A stretch of DNA of 26,505 nt from JAVBUZ01 sp031554725 (GTDB lineage: Bacteria; Bacillota; Clostridia; Lachnospirales; Lachnospiraceae): the NCBI GenBank assembly GCA_031554725.1, contig JAVBUZ010000048.1, positions 1-26,505 on the forward strand, given 5' to 3'. A program made the position numbers and the translations under genes. The notes under the pieces are model-generated. The model was not told where the DNA came from. It ran no database searches and worked only from the letters and a program-made list of their open reading frames with translations. Below are positions 16,144 to 22,502 of the stretch, piece by piece; within the stretch, counting starts at the first letter, position 1; every line of letters starts with the position of its first letter.

Positions 16144-16863
16144 CTAGTCTTCATCTAGCATTTCAACATTCACTATAACCTCTATTAGTTCGTCGTCGTC
16201 TCTGTAAATAAAATAATCTTCTTCTGTAATTTTGTAACTATCCATATATGCCTCAAACTGCTCTTGTCCATCATAGTTAATATGAATTGCGTATGTTTTT
16301 ACTGTTCCATTTAATTGTGTCACTTCCAGCACAATGGTATCCGTTTTTTTTGTAGTATGGAGCTTAGGTTGCCAGAAAAGAGAGAGGTTGCACAACCCCT
16401 TACTATCCTCAAATGTTATGGTCGCATTTTTTACTACATCATAAAATTTTATCGGTTCAACATCATTCACCAAATATAATTGTCCTATCTTGGAAGAAAA
16501 CCGAATGCTTTCAATCCCCTCACCGTCTATATGAAACGAAAGCGATCTAATATATTGCCCATTTGGATCCTCTGACCTTTCAAAAAGTGAACCCGAAGAG
16601 TATATATGTGTATTTTTACATTCTATAAGCTCATTCTCTGCATAAGCATAAACCCGAATTACCTGGTCTGAATCAAAGGATGAATATGCCCCAATACCAA
16701 TAACTAATAAAAGAATACTTGCCGCAAAAGCAATACCTCTTTTGACTCTTTCTCCAACATAATATTTCCCAAGTAACTTTGGAGGGGTATACGAACAGGC
16801 TTCATATACATATTTATCATCTACCTTCCCTAGAGCATTTGATATTTTTTCTGTCTGTCTCAT
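16144..16863 (-). CDS. Putative membrane anti-sigma factor
   Basis: A 239-residue single-pass membrane protein. The ~40-residue cytoplasmic N-terminus includes ISNALGKVDDKYVYEA. I recall this motif style (I/L-G-x-I/V-D-D-K-Y-x-x-E-A) from many Lachnospiraceae membrane proteins encoded next to sigma factors. One helix at residues ~44-61 follows (IAFAASILLLVIGIGAYS), then an external beta-rich domain of about 175 residues ending in a very acidic tail. Its ATG overlaps the sigma gene stop as ATGA, a classic sigma/anti-sigma coupling. It lacks a recognisable zinc-binding HxxxCxxC motif, so it would not be a ZAS-type anti-sigma factor. Function rests on context and topology. Confidence 0.7.
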   Translation of the reverse strand: MRQTEKISNALGKVDDKYVYEACSYTPPKLLGKYYVGERVKRGIAFAASILLLVIGIGAYSSFDSDQVIRVYAYAENELIECKNTHIYSSGSLFERSEDPNGQYIRSLSFHIDGEGIESIRFSSKIGQLYLVNDVEPIKFYDVVKNATITFEDSKGLCNLSLFWQPKLHTTKKTDTIVLEVTQLNGTVKTYAIHINYDGQEQFEAYMDSYKITEEDYFIYRDDDELIEVIVNVEMLDED

Positions 16864-17417
16864 AATGCCACTCCTTTCTTTGCTAAATACTTTTTAAACT
16901 TCTTGCGAATTCGTAAAAGCTTCACCGAAACATTATTTTCACTCATTCTAAATTCAGAAGCTATCTCCGAAATTGCTTCTGAAAACCAATATCTCTTCAT
17001 AAACAAAACTCTATTATCCCTATCCAAAGAATCCAGAAACTGTTCTATGACATGTGCTAGTTCTTCCTCTGTAATTTCTGCTTTTTCTATCTTGTTATCA
17101 GGAATACACTCCTCTAACTCACTTAGAGATACATCATAAAAGCTATTTCTTTTTTTTGCTGTATTATATCGAAATCTTTTCAATGATAAATTCCTTGTTA
17201 TTTTACAAACGTAGGTTACCAACGGATCTGGCCTACTGGGAGGAATCGTATTCCACACGCCAAGATGAGTGTCATTTATACACTCTTCCACATCTTGCAT
17301 ATTATTTAGGATATTATAAGATAGACTTTTACATATAGCATCATACTTGTTGGCTAGTTCTATTATTGCCCTCTCTGAGCGCGCAAAGAACAAATCTATG
17401 ATTTCATTATCTTCCAT
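16860..17417 (-). CDS. ECF-type RNA polymerase sigma factor
   Basis: A 185-residue sigma-70 family protein with only regions 2 and 4. Region 2 includes NNMQDVEECINDTHLGVWNT and TYVCKITRNLSLKRFRY. Region 4 is LDRDNRVLFMKRYWFSEAIS, then EIASEFRMSENNVSVKLLRI. It is the first gene of the putative six-gene unit and overlaps the anti-sigma gene by four bases. AAGGAG lies eight bases before the ATG at 17417. The upstream region contains TTGAAA, but I could not place a convincing matching -10 box, so an ECF-dependent (autoregulated) promoter is possible. It probably controls the downstream lipoprotein and permease genes. Confidence 0.88.
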   Translation of the reverse strand: MEDNEIIDLFFARSERAIIELANKYDAICKSLSYNILNNMQDVEECINDTHLGVWNTIPPSRPDPLVTYVCKITRNLSLKRFRYNTAKKRNSFYDVSLSELEECIPDNKIEKAEITEEELAHVIEQFLDSLDRDNRVLFMKRYWFSEAISEIASEFRMSENNVSVKLLRIRKKFKKYLAKKGVAL

Positions 17418-17501
17418 CAGTGCCTCTCCTTACCTTTATCTTTCACCTATATACTACCTTAAATTTCTAAAATATTACACTTTTTCAATAATATCTCACA
17501 C

Positions 17502-17528
17502 AAAAAAAAGCAAACCTTAGTGGTCTGC
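17502..17528 (-). terminator. Intrinsic terminator overlapping the end of the flavodoxin-fold gene
   Basis: On the minus strand, GCAGACC, a five-base loop and GGTTTGC (one G-U pair) are followed by eight T residues. The stop codon of the oxidoreductase gene sits in the loop, so the hairpin is built partly from coding sequence. Confidence 0.85.
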
Positions 17529-18068
17529 CATTTTATTGCAAAATTCTTCAATTTCATTCTTTCTATTTGTTACATCTTCTTTATATTCAACAGAGCATAA
17601 CCCCATACTACCGCTTGGCACTATACCTAAGTGTCCATAAAAATGCTCAATACTCTCTATAACTTTATTACATTCCCTCATGCTAGGTCCTGTTCGTAAT
17701 GCTATACTATAACCTTTTTTCCCCTTACCAATTGTAGCCTTCGGTTCATGTGTATCACACCAGGGAGTACACCTATCAATAAATGCTTTAAATTGTCCCG
17801 GAATATCTGCCCAATATGATGGCGATACAGAAATAACTATATCAGCCAACTGATATTCATCCATAATTTTGTTCATATCATCATCTTGGATAATGCACCT
17901 CGCGGTATTATGACAAGTTCTACATCCCTTACAAAATCTTATTTTATAATCGTCAATGCAGATACTCTTAATGTTATAATTACTTTCTAAATATGTGCAT
18001 ACAGTCTTTACTATTTCAGCCGTTGCTCCATCCCTTACAGGACTACAGTTTATCACTAAAGCATTCAT
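17517..18068 (-). CDS. Flavodoxin-fold NAD(P)H-dependent oxidoreductase / iron-sulfur flavoprotein-like
   Basis: A 183-residue cytosolic protein. The FMN phosphate loop is near the N-terminus (VINCSPVRDGATAEIV). A Cys cluster CKGCRTCHNTARCIIQDDDM at ~45-64 matches the CxxCxxC pattern of the NADPH-dependent FMN reductase/iron-sulfur flavoprotein group. SPSYWADIPGQFKAFIDR is the typical FMN-ring-contacting segment. The compact pattern CxGCxxCxxxxxC may bind a 4Fe-4S cluster, as in iron-sulfur flavoproteins, or may only be structural. GGAGGT precedes the ATG at 18068. It appears monocistronic with its own terminator. Substrate unknown. Confidence 0.88.
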   Translation of the reverse strand: MNALVINCSPVRDGATAEIVKTVCTYLESNYNIKSICIDDYKIRFCKGCRTCHNTARCIIQDDDMNKIMDEYQLADIVISVSPSYWADIPGQFKAFIDRCTPWCDTHEPKATIGKGKKGYSIALRTGPSMRECNKVIESIEHFYGHLGIVPSGSMGLCSVEYKEDVTNRKNEIEEFCNKMADH

Positions 18069-18138
18069 CTAGACACCTCCAAAAGTATAATTGATTAACT
18101 ATAACATAACTAAATTAAAAAATATAGAAAAAATAAAC

Positions 18139-18177
18139 AAAAAGTGTAAGGCCTTAATAACTCAATGGACCTTACAC
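18139..18177 (-). terminator. Intrinsic terminator after the coiled-coil gene
   Basis: A perfect 8-bp stem GTGTAAGG/CCTTACAC, with a possible extra CC/GG pairing inside, is followed on the minus strand by TTTTT. Confidence 0.82.
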
Positions 18178-18193
18178 CAATATTTATATATTC

Positions 18194-18613
18194 TTATGAA
18201 ATCATTTGTAGTTTTTGGCTATGTTCGCCTACTACTTGTTTTAATAATTCAACATCATCAAATGCAGCTTCCATTTTGTCATTATAACCTTTATATCTCT
18301 TATATGTATCTATATAGCAAGATTCAATTGTATCTAGCCGTGGCAAAATAACATTCTCTTGAAATAACTTTATATGATATATTTCATCCTTCATATGATA
18401 TATGTCCTCCTTCATATGAGATACGTCAGCCTTTAAATTGGACACGTCATCCTTTAAATGAGATACGTCAGCCTTCAAATTGGACACGTCAGCCTTTAAC
18501 TGAGACACGTCAGCCTTCAAATCATGTATATCACTTTTAATTGGTTGCAATTCTGATTTGAGTTTCTTATCTAGCATACCAGATATTGCCAATAATAATT
18601 CACTATCCGTCAT
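18194..18613 (-). CDS. Heptad-repeat coiled-coil protein
   Basis: A 139-residue soluble protein. A short N-terminal segment (SELLLAISGMLDKKL) is followed by about ten consecutive seven-residue repeats at ~28-85 of the type LKADVSN/LKADVSH, drifting to MKDEIYH. This should form a long parallel coiled coil. The C-terminal 50 residues (LPRLDTIESCYIDTYKRYKG and onward) are helical. I recall short clostridial proteins with this SDI..LK.DV.. pattern, often annotated as hypothetical; no function is known to me. There is no signal peptide or membrane helix. GGGGTG lies before the ATG at 18613. The gene is isolated, with its own terminator and a possible promoter. Confidence 0.82.
   Translation of the reverse strand: MTDSELLLAISGMLDKKLKSELQPIKSDIHDLKADVSQLKADVSNLKADVSHLKDDVSNLKADVSHMKEDIYHMKDEIYHIKLFQENVILPRLDTIESCYIDTYKRYKGYNDKMEAAFDDVELLKQVVGEHSQKLQMIS
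18406..18532 (-). repeat. 21-bp tandem repeats encoding a heptad
   Basis: Successive 21-base units (plus-strand form CCTTTAAATTGGACACGTCA and close variants) encode L-K-A-D-V-S-x. About six units are recognisable, with degeneration towards both ends. They are coding and in phase, so this is not a CRISPR array. Confidence 0.85.
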
Positions 18614-18636
18614 AGTATCACCCCTTTTGTAAAAGA

Positions 18637-18665
18637 ATCATATCACAAATATGGTGCAAAGTCTA
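18637..18665 (-). promoter_or_regulatory. Possible promoter of the coiled-coil gene
   Basis: Minus-strand TAGACT (18660-18665, four of six), 17 bases, TATGAT (18637-18642, five of six). It lies 24 bases upstream of the start codon. The -35 is weak. Confidence 0.45.
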
Positions 18666-18768
18666 TTCAATTATCAAGGTGATTTTTATGAGGAGAATGT
18701 TTCTATACTTAGAAAATAAATGATTCAAAAAAGAAAAGAAGATTTTAGATTGATTTTGATATTAAGAT

Positions 18769-18812
18769 AAAAAAGGCATCACTACATATATTTCTATATA
18801 TACTGATGCCTT
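18769..18812 (-). terminator. Intrinsic terminator after tsf
   Basis: A 9-bp stem (AAGGCATCA/TGATGCCTT) encloses an AT-rich inner pairing, followed on the minus strand by six T residues. It closes the rpsB-tsf unit 37 bases after the tsf stop. Confidence 0.88.
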
Positions 18813-18848
18813 ATCATTTAAGCAAATGCTATGAATCAGCTTTTATTA

Positions 18849-19787
18849 TTAGTTTCCCATCTGTGCTGCTACTTCAGCTGCGAAATCTTCTGATTTCTTT
18901 TCAAGACCTTCGCCAGTTTCGAAACGAACAAAGCTCTTAAGACTTAAGTTAGCATTATTATCTTTTGCAACCTGTGCTACGTACTGAGCTACAGTTTGTT
19001 TTCCATCTTCTGCTTTAACATAAGCTTGTTCTAATAGACAAACTTCTTTTAATTCTTTGTTTAAACGTCCAATAACTGCACCTTCAATAACTTTTTCTGG
19101 TTTACCAGCCATTTTAGGATCTGCTGCAATCTGAGCTGCAATGATTTCTTTCTCGTGTTCTTTGTATTCTTCAGAAACTTCTTCTGTAGATACATATTTA
19201 GGAGAAAGAGCTGCAATCTGCATTGCAAGATTTGTTAATGCTTCTTTTACTGCATCATTAACTACATCTGTTTTTGCTTCTAAAATAACGCCGATTCTTC
19301 CGCCACCATGTACGTAAGAAACAACACAACCATCTTCTGCAACAACTTTTGCAAATCTTCTAATATTAAGGTTTTCACCAATAACTGCAATCTTATCAAC
19401 AAGTGCTTCTTTAACAGTTTTTGATGCATCTAAGTTCCAAGCTTCTGCGAAGAACGCATCTAAATCTGCTGCATCAGAATTAACTGCCTGAGCTGCAACT
19501 GCTGCAACATATTTCTGGAATTCTTCGTTTTTAGCAACGAAGTCTGTTTCAGAGTTAACTTCAACAACTGCTGCTGTTTTATCATCTTTAACTGCTACAT
19601 TACAAAGACCTTCTGCTGCAATTCTTCCAGCTTTTTTCTCTGCTTTAGCCTGTCCATTTTTTCTTAAAAATTCAATTGCTTCTTCCATGTTACCATTGGT
19701 TTCTGCAAGTGCTTTTTTACAATCCATCATACCTGCACCACTTGCTTCACGAAGTTCTTTTACCATTGCTGCTGTAATTTCTGCCAT
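18849..19787 (-). CDS. tsf: Translation elongation factor Ts
   Basis: A 312-residue guanine-nucleotide exchange factor for EF-Tu. The N-terminal UBA-like domain is clear (ITAAMVKELREASGAGMMDC, KKALAETNGNMEEAIEFLRK). The EF-Tu-contacting TDFVAKNEEF motif lies around residue 80. The C-terminal part carries the paired dimerisation and core subdomains. It is slightly longer than the 283 residues of Escherichia coli. GGAGGA lies before the ATG at 19787. It follows rpsB, as in most bacteria, with a 109-base gap that includes a hairpin. Confidence 0.98.
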   Translation of the reverse strand: MAEITAAMVKELREASGAGMMDCKKALAETNGNMEEAIEFLRKNGQAKAEKKAGRIAAEGLCNVAVKDDKTAAVVEVNSETDFVAKNEEFQKYVAAVAAQAVNSDAADLDAFFAEAWNLDASKTVKEALVDKIAVIGENLNIRRFAKVVAEDGCVVSYVHGGGRIGVILEAKTDVVNDAVKEALTNLAMQIAALSPKYVSTEEVSEEYKEHEKEIIAAQIAADPKMAGKPEKVIEGAVIGRLNKELKEVCLLEQAYVKAEDGKQTVAQYVAQVAKDNNANLSLKSFVRFETGEGLEKKSEDFAAEVAAQMGN

Positions 19788-19825
19788 TTTATTATTCCTC
19801 CATAATTTAATCTATTTAGACACAT

Positions 19826-19851
19826 AAAGGGACGTGTATCCGCGTCCCTTT
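19826..19851. terminator. Hairpin between rpsB and tsf (possible attenuator)
   Basis: A perfect 9-bp stem AAAGGGACG/CGTCCCTTT with an eight-base loop. In the direction of rpsB-tsf transcription the U-tract is weak (TTT then ATG). On the plus strand it is followed by TTTTT. It could be a partial terminator or processing/stability element that sets the S2:EF-Ts ratio. Confidence 0.6.
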
Positions 19852-19896
19852 TTAGTTTCACTAATTTGGTAATTTCGGATTTACCATACCCTAAAA

Positions 19897-20649
19897 TTAT
19901 TCTTCTGTTGCTACTTCTTCAATATCAGTTGCCTGAGTTTCAACATCTGCTGCATCATAAACAACTTCACCCTGATTTGCTTCAATAACAGCATCTGCCA
20001 TTTTAGCAACGATTAATTTTACGGCTCTAATAGCATCATCATTACCAGGAATAATATAATCTAATTCTTCAGGATCACAGTTAGTATCGCCGATACCTAA
20101 TAAAGTAATTCCTAAAGTGTGAGCTTCCTGTACACAGATTCTTTCTTTTTTAGGATCAACAACAAAGATTGCATCTGGAACTCTTGTCATGTTCTTGATA
20201 CCGCCTAAGTTCTTTTCTAGTTTTTCCCATTCTTTCTTTAATTCGATAACTTCTTTTTTAGGAAGAACATCGAATGTTCCGTCTGTTGACATTGTTTCGA
20301 TTGCATGTAATCTAGCAATACGAGACTGGATGGTTTTGAAGTTAGTTAACATACCGCCTAACCATCTTTCATTTACATAGTACATTCCACATCTCTCAGC
20401 TTCTGATTTAACAGCATCCTGAGCTTGTTTTTTAGTACCTACGAAAAGAATTGTTCCACCCTGTGCAGCGATTTCAGAGATTGCTCTGTATGCTTCATCT
20501 ACTTTACCTACAGATTTCTGTAAGTCAATAATGTGGATACCGTTTCTTTCTGTGAAGATGTAAGGAGCCATCTTTGGGTTCCATCTTCTTGTCTGATGTC
20601 CAAAGTGAACACCTGCTTCTAATAATTGTTTCATTGAAATAACGCTCAT
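19897..20649 (-). CDS. rpsB: 30S ribosomal protein S2
   Basis: A 250-residue ribosomal protein that is essential for 30S assembly and S1 docking. Family phrases include SMKQLLEAGVHFGHQTRRWN, the IHIIDLQKSV segment, FVGTKKQAQDAV, RWLGGMLTNFKTI, PDAIFVVDPKKE and a highly acidic C-terminus. I set the start at the ATG at 20647-20649 (MSVISMKQLL), which has GGAGGT in ideal position; an in-frame ATG 45 bases upstream is not supported. A promoter lies about 140 bases upstream, leaving a ~130-base leader that could bind S2 for autoregulation. Confidence 0.98.
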   Translation of the reverse strand: MSVISMKQLLEAGVHFGHQTRRWNPKMAPYIFTERNGIHIIDLQKSVGKVDEAYRAISEIAAQGGTILFVGTKKQAQDAVKSEAERCGMYYVNERWLGGMLTNFKTIQSRIARLHAIETMSTDGTFDVLPKKEVIELKKEWEKLEKNLGGIKNMTRVPDAIFVVDPKKERICVQEAHTLGITLLGIGDTNCDPEELDYIIPGNDDAIRAVKLIVAKMADAVIEANQGEVVYDAADVETQATDIEEVATEE

Positions 20650-20786
20650 GTCTTTACCTCCATTTGGTTTCATGCTTCCGCATACCTTTTCCACCCTGTC
20701 CGCGTTAAGAACACGATTAACTCTGATGCTTATTATAAAACACCAACATCAAATCAGTACGCGTGATTTATAGTCACAACAGTCGA

Positions 20787-20815
20787 ATTATAGCATAAGA
20801 AAAACCCCATTGCAA
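20787..20815 (-). promoter_or_regulatory. rpsB promoter overlapping the upstream terminator
   Basis: Minus-strand TTGCAA (20810-20815), a 17-base spacer and TATAAT (20787-20792), with TG one base before the -10 (extended -10). The -35 box occupies the loop of the terminator at 20800-20824, so promoter and terminator share sequence. Confidence 0.75.
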
Positions 20816-20824
20816 GGGGTTTTT
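20800..20824 (-). terminator. Intrinsic terminator at the end of the motility cluster
   Basis: AAAAACCCC, a seven-base loop and GGGGTTTTT form a 9-bp hairpin. On the minus strand the 3' arm ends in TTTTT. The hairpin begins inside the stop codon of the MltG-like gene. Confidence 0.88.
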
Positions 20825-21395
20825 ACTCAAAACTTAACTTTTTTGTGATAACTTTTGCTATTTCTTCGTCTGTACATCCACTCGGTATTTTATAGGTACC
20901 TACTGATATCTTTTTATCATAACCATTAGTACATAAATATCGGTCATATGCCTTCGCATCTAATACAAGTCCTACCGCCTCCAAGGCTTTACTAACCGAT
21001 ACTGAGCTATCACCACTCTTTACAACAATGGTAATCATCTCGCTTGGCTCTTCCTGCTCCACCTCTTGAATCGGTGCCTCCTCGGGAACAGTCTCATTTG
21101 AAATTGGCTCATCTGGAATTGACTCATCTGGAACTGACTCATCTAACTTTGTTTCTTCAACCTTTGACTCTTCAGCCTTTGACTCTTCAGCCTTTGACTC
21201 TTCTAGCATTGTTTCTTGTTGTTTTTCAGTTAACGCAGAGATTGTTGTATTTTCTATCATTCCCAGTGCTTTAGCTCTTGCCTTTATTTCTTCATTGGTC
21301 AGCTTTTCTTTGTTTCCACCAATTGATATTCCTATAAGCAACGCCGTAACTAAGATTCCAATTCCTAGGCCTCTTAAATAATATCGCAACTTCAT
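20823..21395 (-). CDS. Membrane-anchored protein with MltG/YceG-like N-terminal (LysM-like) domain only
   Basis: A 190-residue protein: one N-terminal membrane helix (residues ~9-26), a low-complexity acidic linker (~60-115) with tandem EESKA units, and a C-terminal domain of about 70 residues. That domain (ITIVVKSGDSSVSVSKALEA, then KKISVGTYKIPSGCTDEEIA) resembles the substrate-binding LysM-like region that precedes the catalytic domain in MltG/YceG endolytic transglycosylases. The catalytic domain is absent, so it should not cleave peptidoglycan by itself; glycan binding near the division or flagellar site is conceivable. It is 10 bases downstream of the SwrB-like gene and ends the operon in a terminator. 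Confidence 0.72.
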   Translation of the reverse strand: MKLRYYLRGLGIGILVTALLIGISIGGNKEKLTNEEIKARAKALGMIENTTISALTEKQQETMLEESKAEESKAEESKVEETKLDESVPDESIPDEPISNETVPEEAPIQEVEQEEPSEMITIVVKSGDSSVSVSKALEAVGLVLDAKAYDRYLCTNGYDKKISVGTYKIPSGCTDEEIAKVITKKLSFE

Positions 21396-21404
21396 GTTTA
21401 TCCC

Positions 21405-22148
21405 TTACATCCCTTCAAATAAATCAATGACTAATTTTACTTCACCAATACCGAGACCTAATTCTTTTGCAATTGCTACATTAGACTTTCCTGCATTATG
21501 TAGCTCTAAAATGCGAGTGTTATTATTTAGTCCCTTTTCTCTTGAACCTTGTGTAAAACTAATATCTGGTGCCACTATGTTTTCTGTATTTTCTACTTTC
21601 TTTACTGTCTTGGGCTTTCCTTTTATACTTGCTTCTGCTGGTATTTCTTTTATTACAAGTCCTTCAAAATTGGGTTCCTGTTTAGGGGTAACATCTACCG
21701 CTTTAACAGCCTCCTTGGAAACCTCTTTTGCTACTTCCTTAGCTGTTTGCGTGGCTTCCTTTACGGTTTTTTCAACTTCACTAACAGTATCTTTAATATT
21801 TTGATGTTTATTGTTTAGCATATCATAAAGAAACAATACCTCTTTATGATTTTTATTAATTTCACCAAGCACTGTATCTGAATATTCATTTACAGCCATT
21901 ATTTTTTCGTTTGAAATTCTTTCTAGAGATCTTTCCGTCTTTTCAACAGTATAAGTAATTGTTTCATCCACGATATCAGATATTTTTTCTTTCACGCCCG
22001 ACATCTGTGCTTCAACTAATCCCTTGACTTCATCTTTCACAAGTTCTTTTGTTTCATCCAACATTTCTTCTTTTCTTGCCGGAACTATAAAACTTAAAAT
22101 AAATATAATTCCTCCCATTACCAAAAGAACAATTTCCAATGTATTCAT
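21405..22148 (-). CDS. SwrB/YlxL-like membrane protein (DUF6115-type)
   Basis: A 247-residue single-pass membrane protein. An N-terminal helix (residues ~4-22, LEIVLLVMGGIIFILSFIVP) is followed by a long coiled coil of about 100 residues, a Lys/Pro-rich linker, and a C-terminal helix-turn-helix-like segment (NTRILELHNAGKSNVAIAKE, LGLGIGEVKLVI). Layout and position between fliA and rpsB match SwrB (YlxL) of Bacillus subtilis, which activates the flagellar export apparatus. It is longer than SwrB (167 residues). I chose the ATG at 22146-22148, with AAGGAG upstream; an in-frame start 33 bases earlier lacks a good site. Homology is inferred from architecture and synteny. Confidence 0.75.
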   Translation of the reverse strand: MNTLEIVLLVMGGIIFILSFIVPARKEEMLDETKELVKDEVKGLVEAQMSGVKEKISDIVDETITYTVEKTERSLERISNEKIMAVNEYSDTVLGEINKNHKEVLFLYDMLNNKHQNIKDTVSEVEKTVKEATQTAKEVAKEVSKEAVKAVDVTPKQEPNFEGLVIKEIPAEASIKGKPKTVKKVENTENIVAPDISFTQGSREKGLNNNTRILELHNAGKSNVAIAKELGLGIGEVKLVIDLFEGM

Positions 22149-22158
22149 GGTTCTCTCC

Positions 22159-22467
22159 TTAAATCTTAATATCAAAGCCACCCGGACCTTTTATGCAGAC
22201 TGTTCCATCTTTTTTGTCATCTTCACGCTTTTTGCCCTTGTCACCAGAATACTGACCTTTACCTTTTTCTTTTGCATCAAACTTTTTATTTTGCCAATCT
22301 GAATTATCGCTTTGTTTAACCTGTTGCGCTCTTTCTTCTACAACCTTTTCAACATGTCCTAAAATATTGCTTTGATCTGTTACCAGCTTTGTATTCTCAT
22401 TATGTTTCATTGTCGCATAATCTTGCGATCGCGCAATTGTTGCTATTTCCATTACTCCGATAGCCAT
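22159..22467 (-). CDS. Hypothetical 102-residue protein of the motility cluster
   Basis: A small, soluble, strongly charged protein. An ordered N-terminal half contains SQDYATMKHNENTKLVTDQS and the helix HVEKVVEERAQQV. A Lys/Gly/Asp-rich disordered stretch follows (KKFDAKEKGKGQYSGDKGKK), then a small ending, GTVCIKGPGGFDIKI. GGAGGT stands before the ATG at 22467, and the gene is packed between the FapA-like gene and the SwrB-like gene. I recall similar small proteins at this position in related clostridia but cannot name a function. Confidence 0.78.
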   Translation of the reverse strand: MAIGVMEIATIARSQDYATMKHNENTKLVTDQSNILGHVEKVVEERAQQVKQSDNSDWQNKKFDAKEKGKGQYSGDKGKKREDDKKDGTVCIKGPGGFDIKI

Positions 22468-22502
22468 TACTAAACCTCCATGGTTAAAACCTTATTGGTT
22501 TG

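Noticed and set aside
18406..18532. Regular repeats resembling a CRISPR array
   Set aside because: Units are 21 bases, contiguous without spacers and in phase with heptad codons of a coiled-coil gene.
20649..20694. Extended N-terminus for S2 starting 45 bases upstream
   Set aside because: The GGAGGT site fits the ATG at 20649 and S2 proteins begin close to the SMKQLLEAGVHFGH motif.
21394..21804. 136-residue plus-strand open frame
   Set aside because: It is antisense to the well-supported SwrB-like gene, has no ribosome site, and its composition (runs of Ser, Thr, Phe) is the mirror of a Lys/Glu coiled coil.
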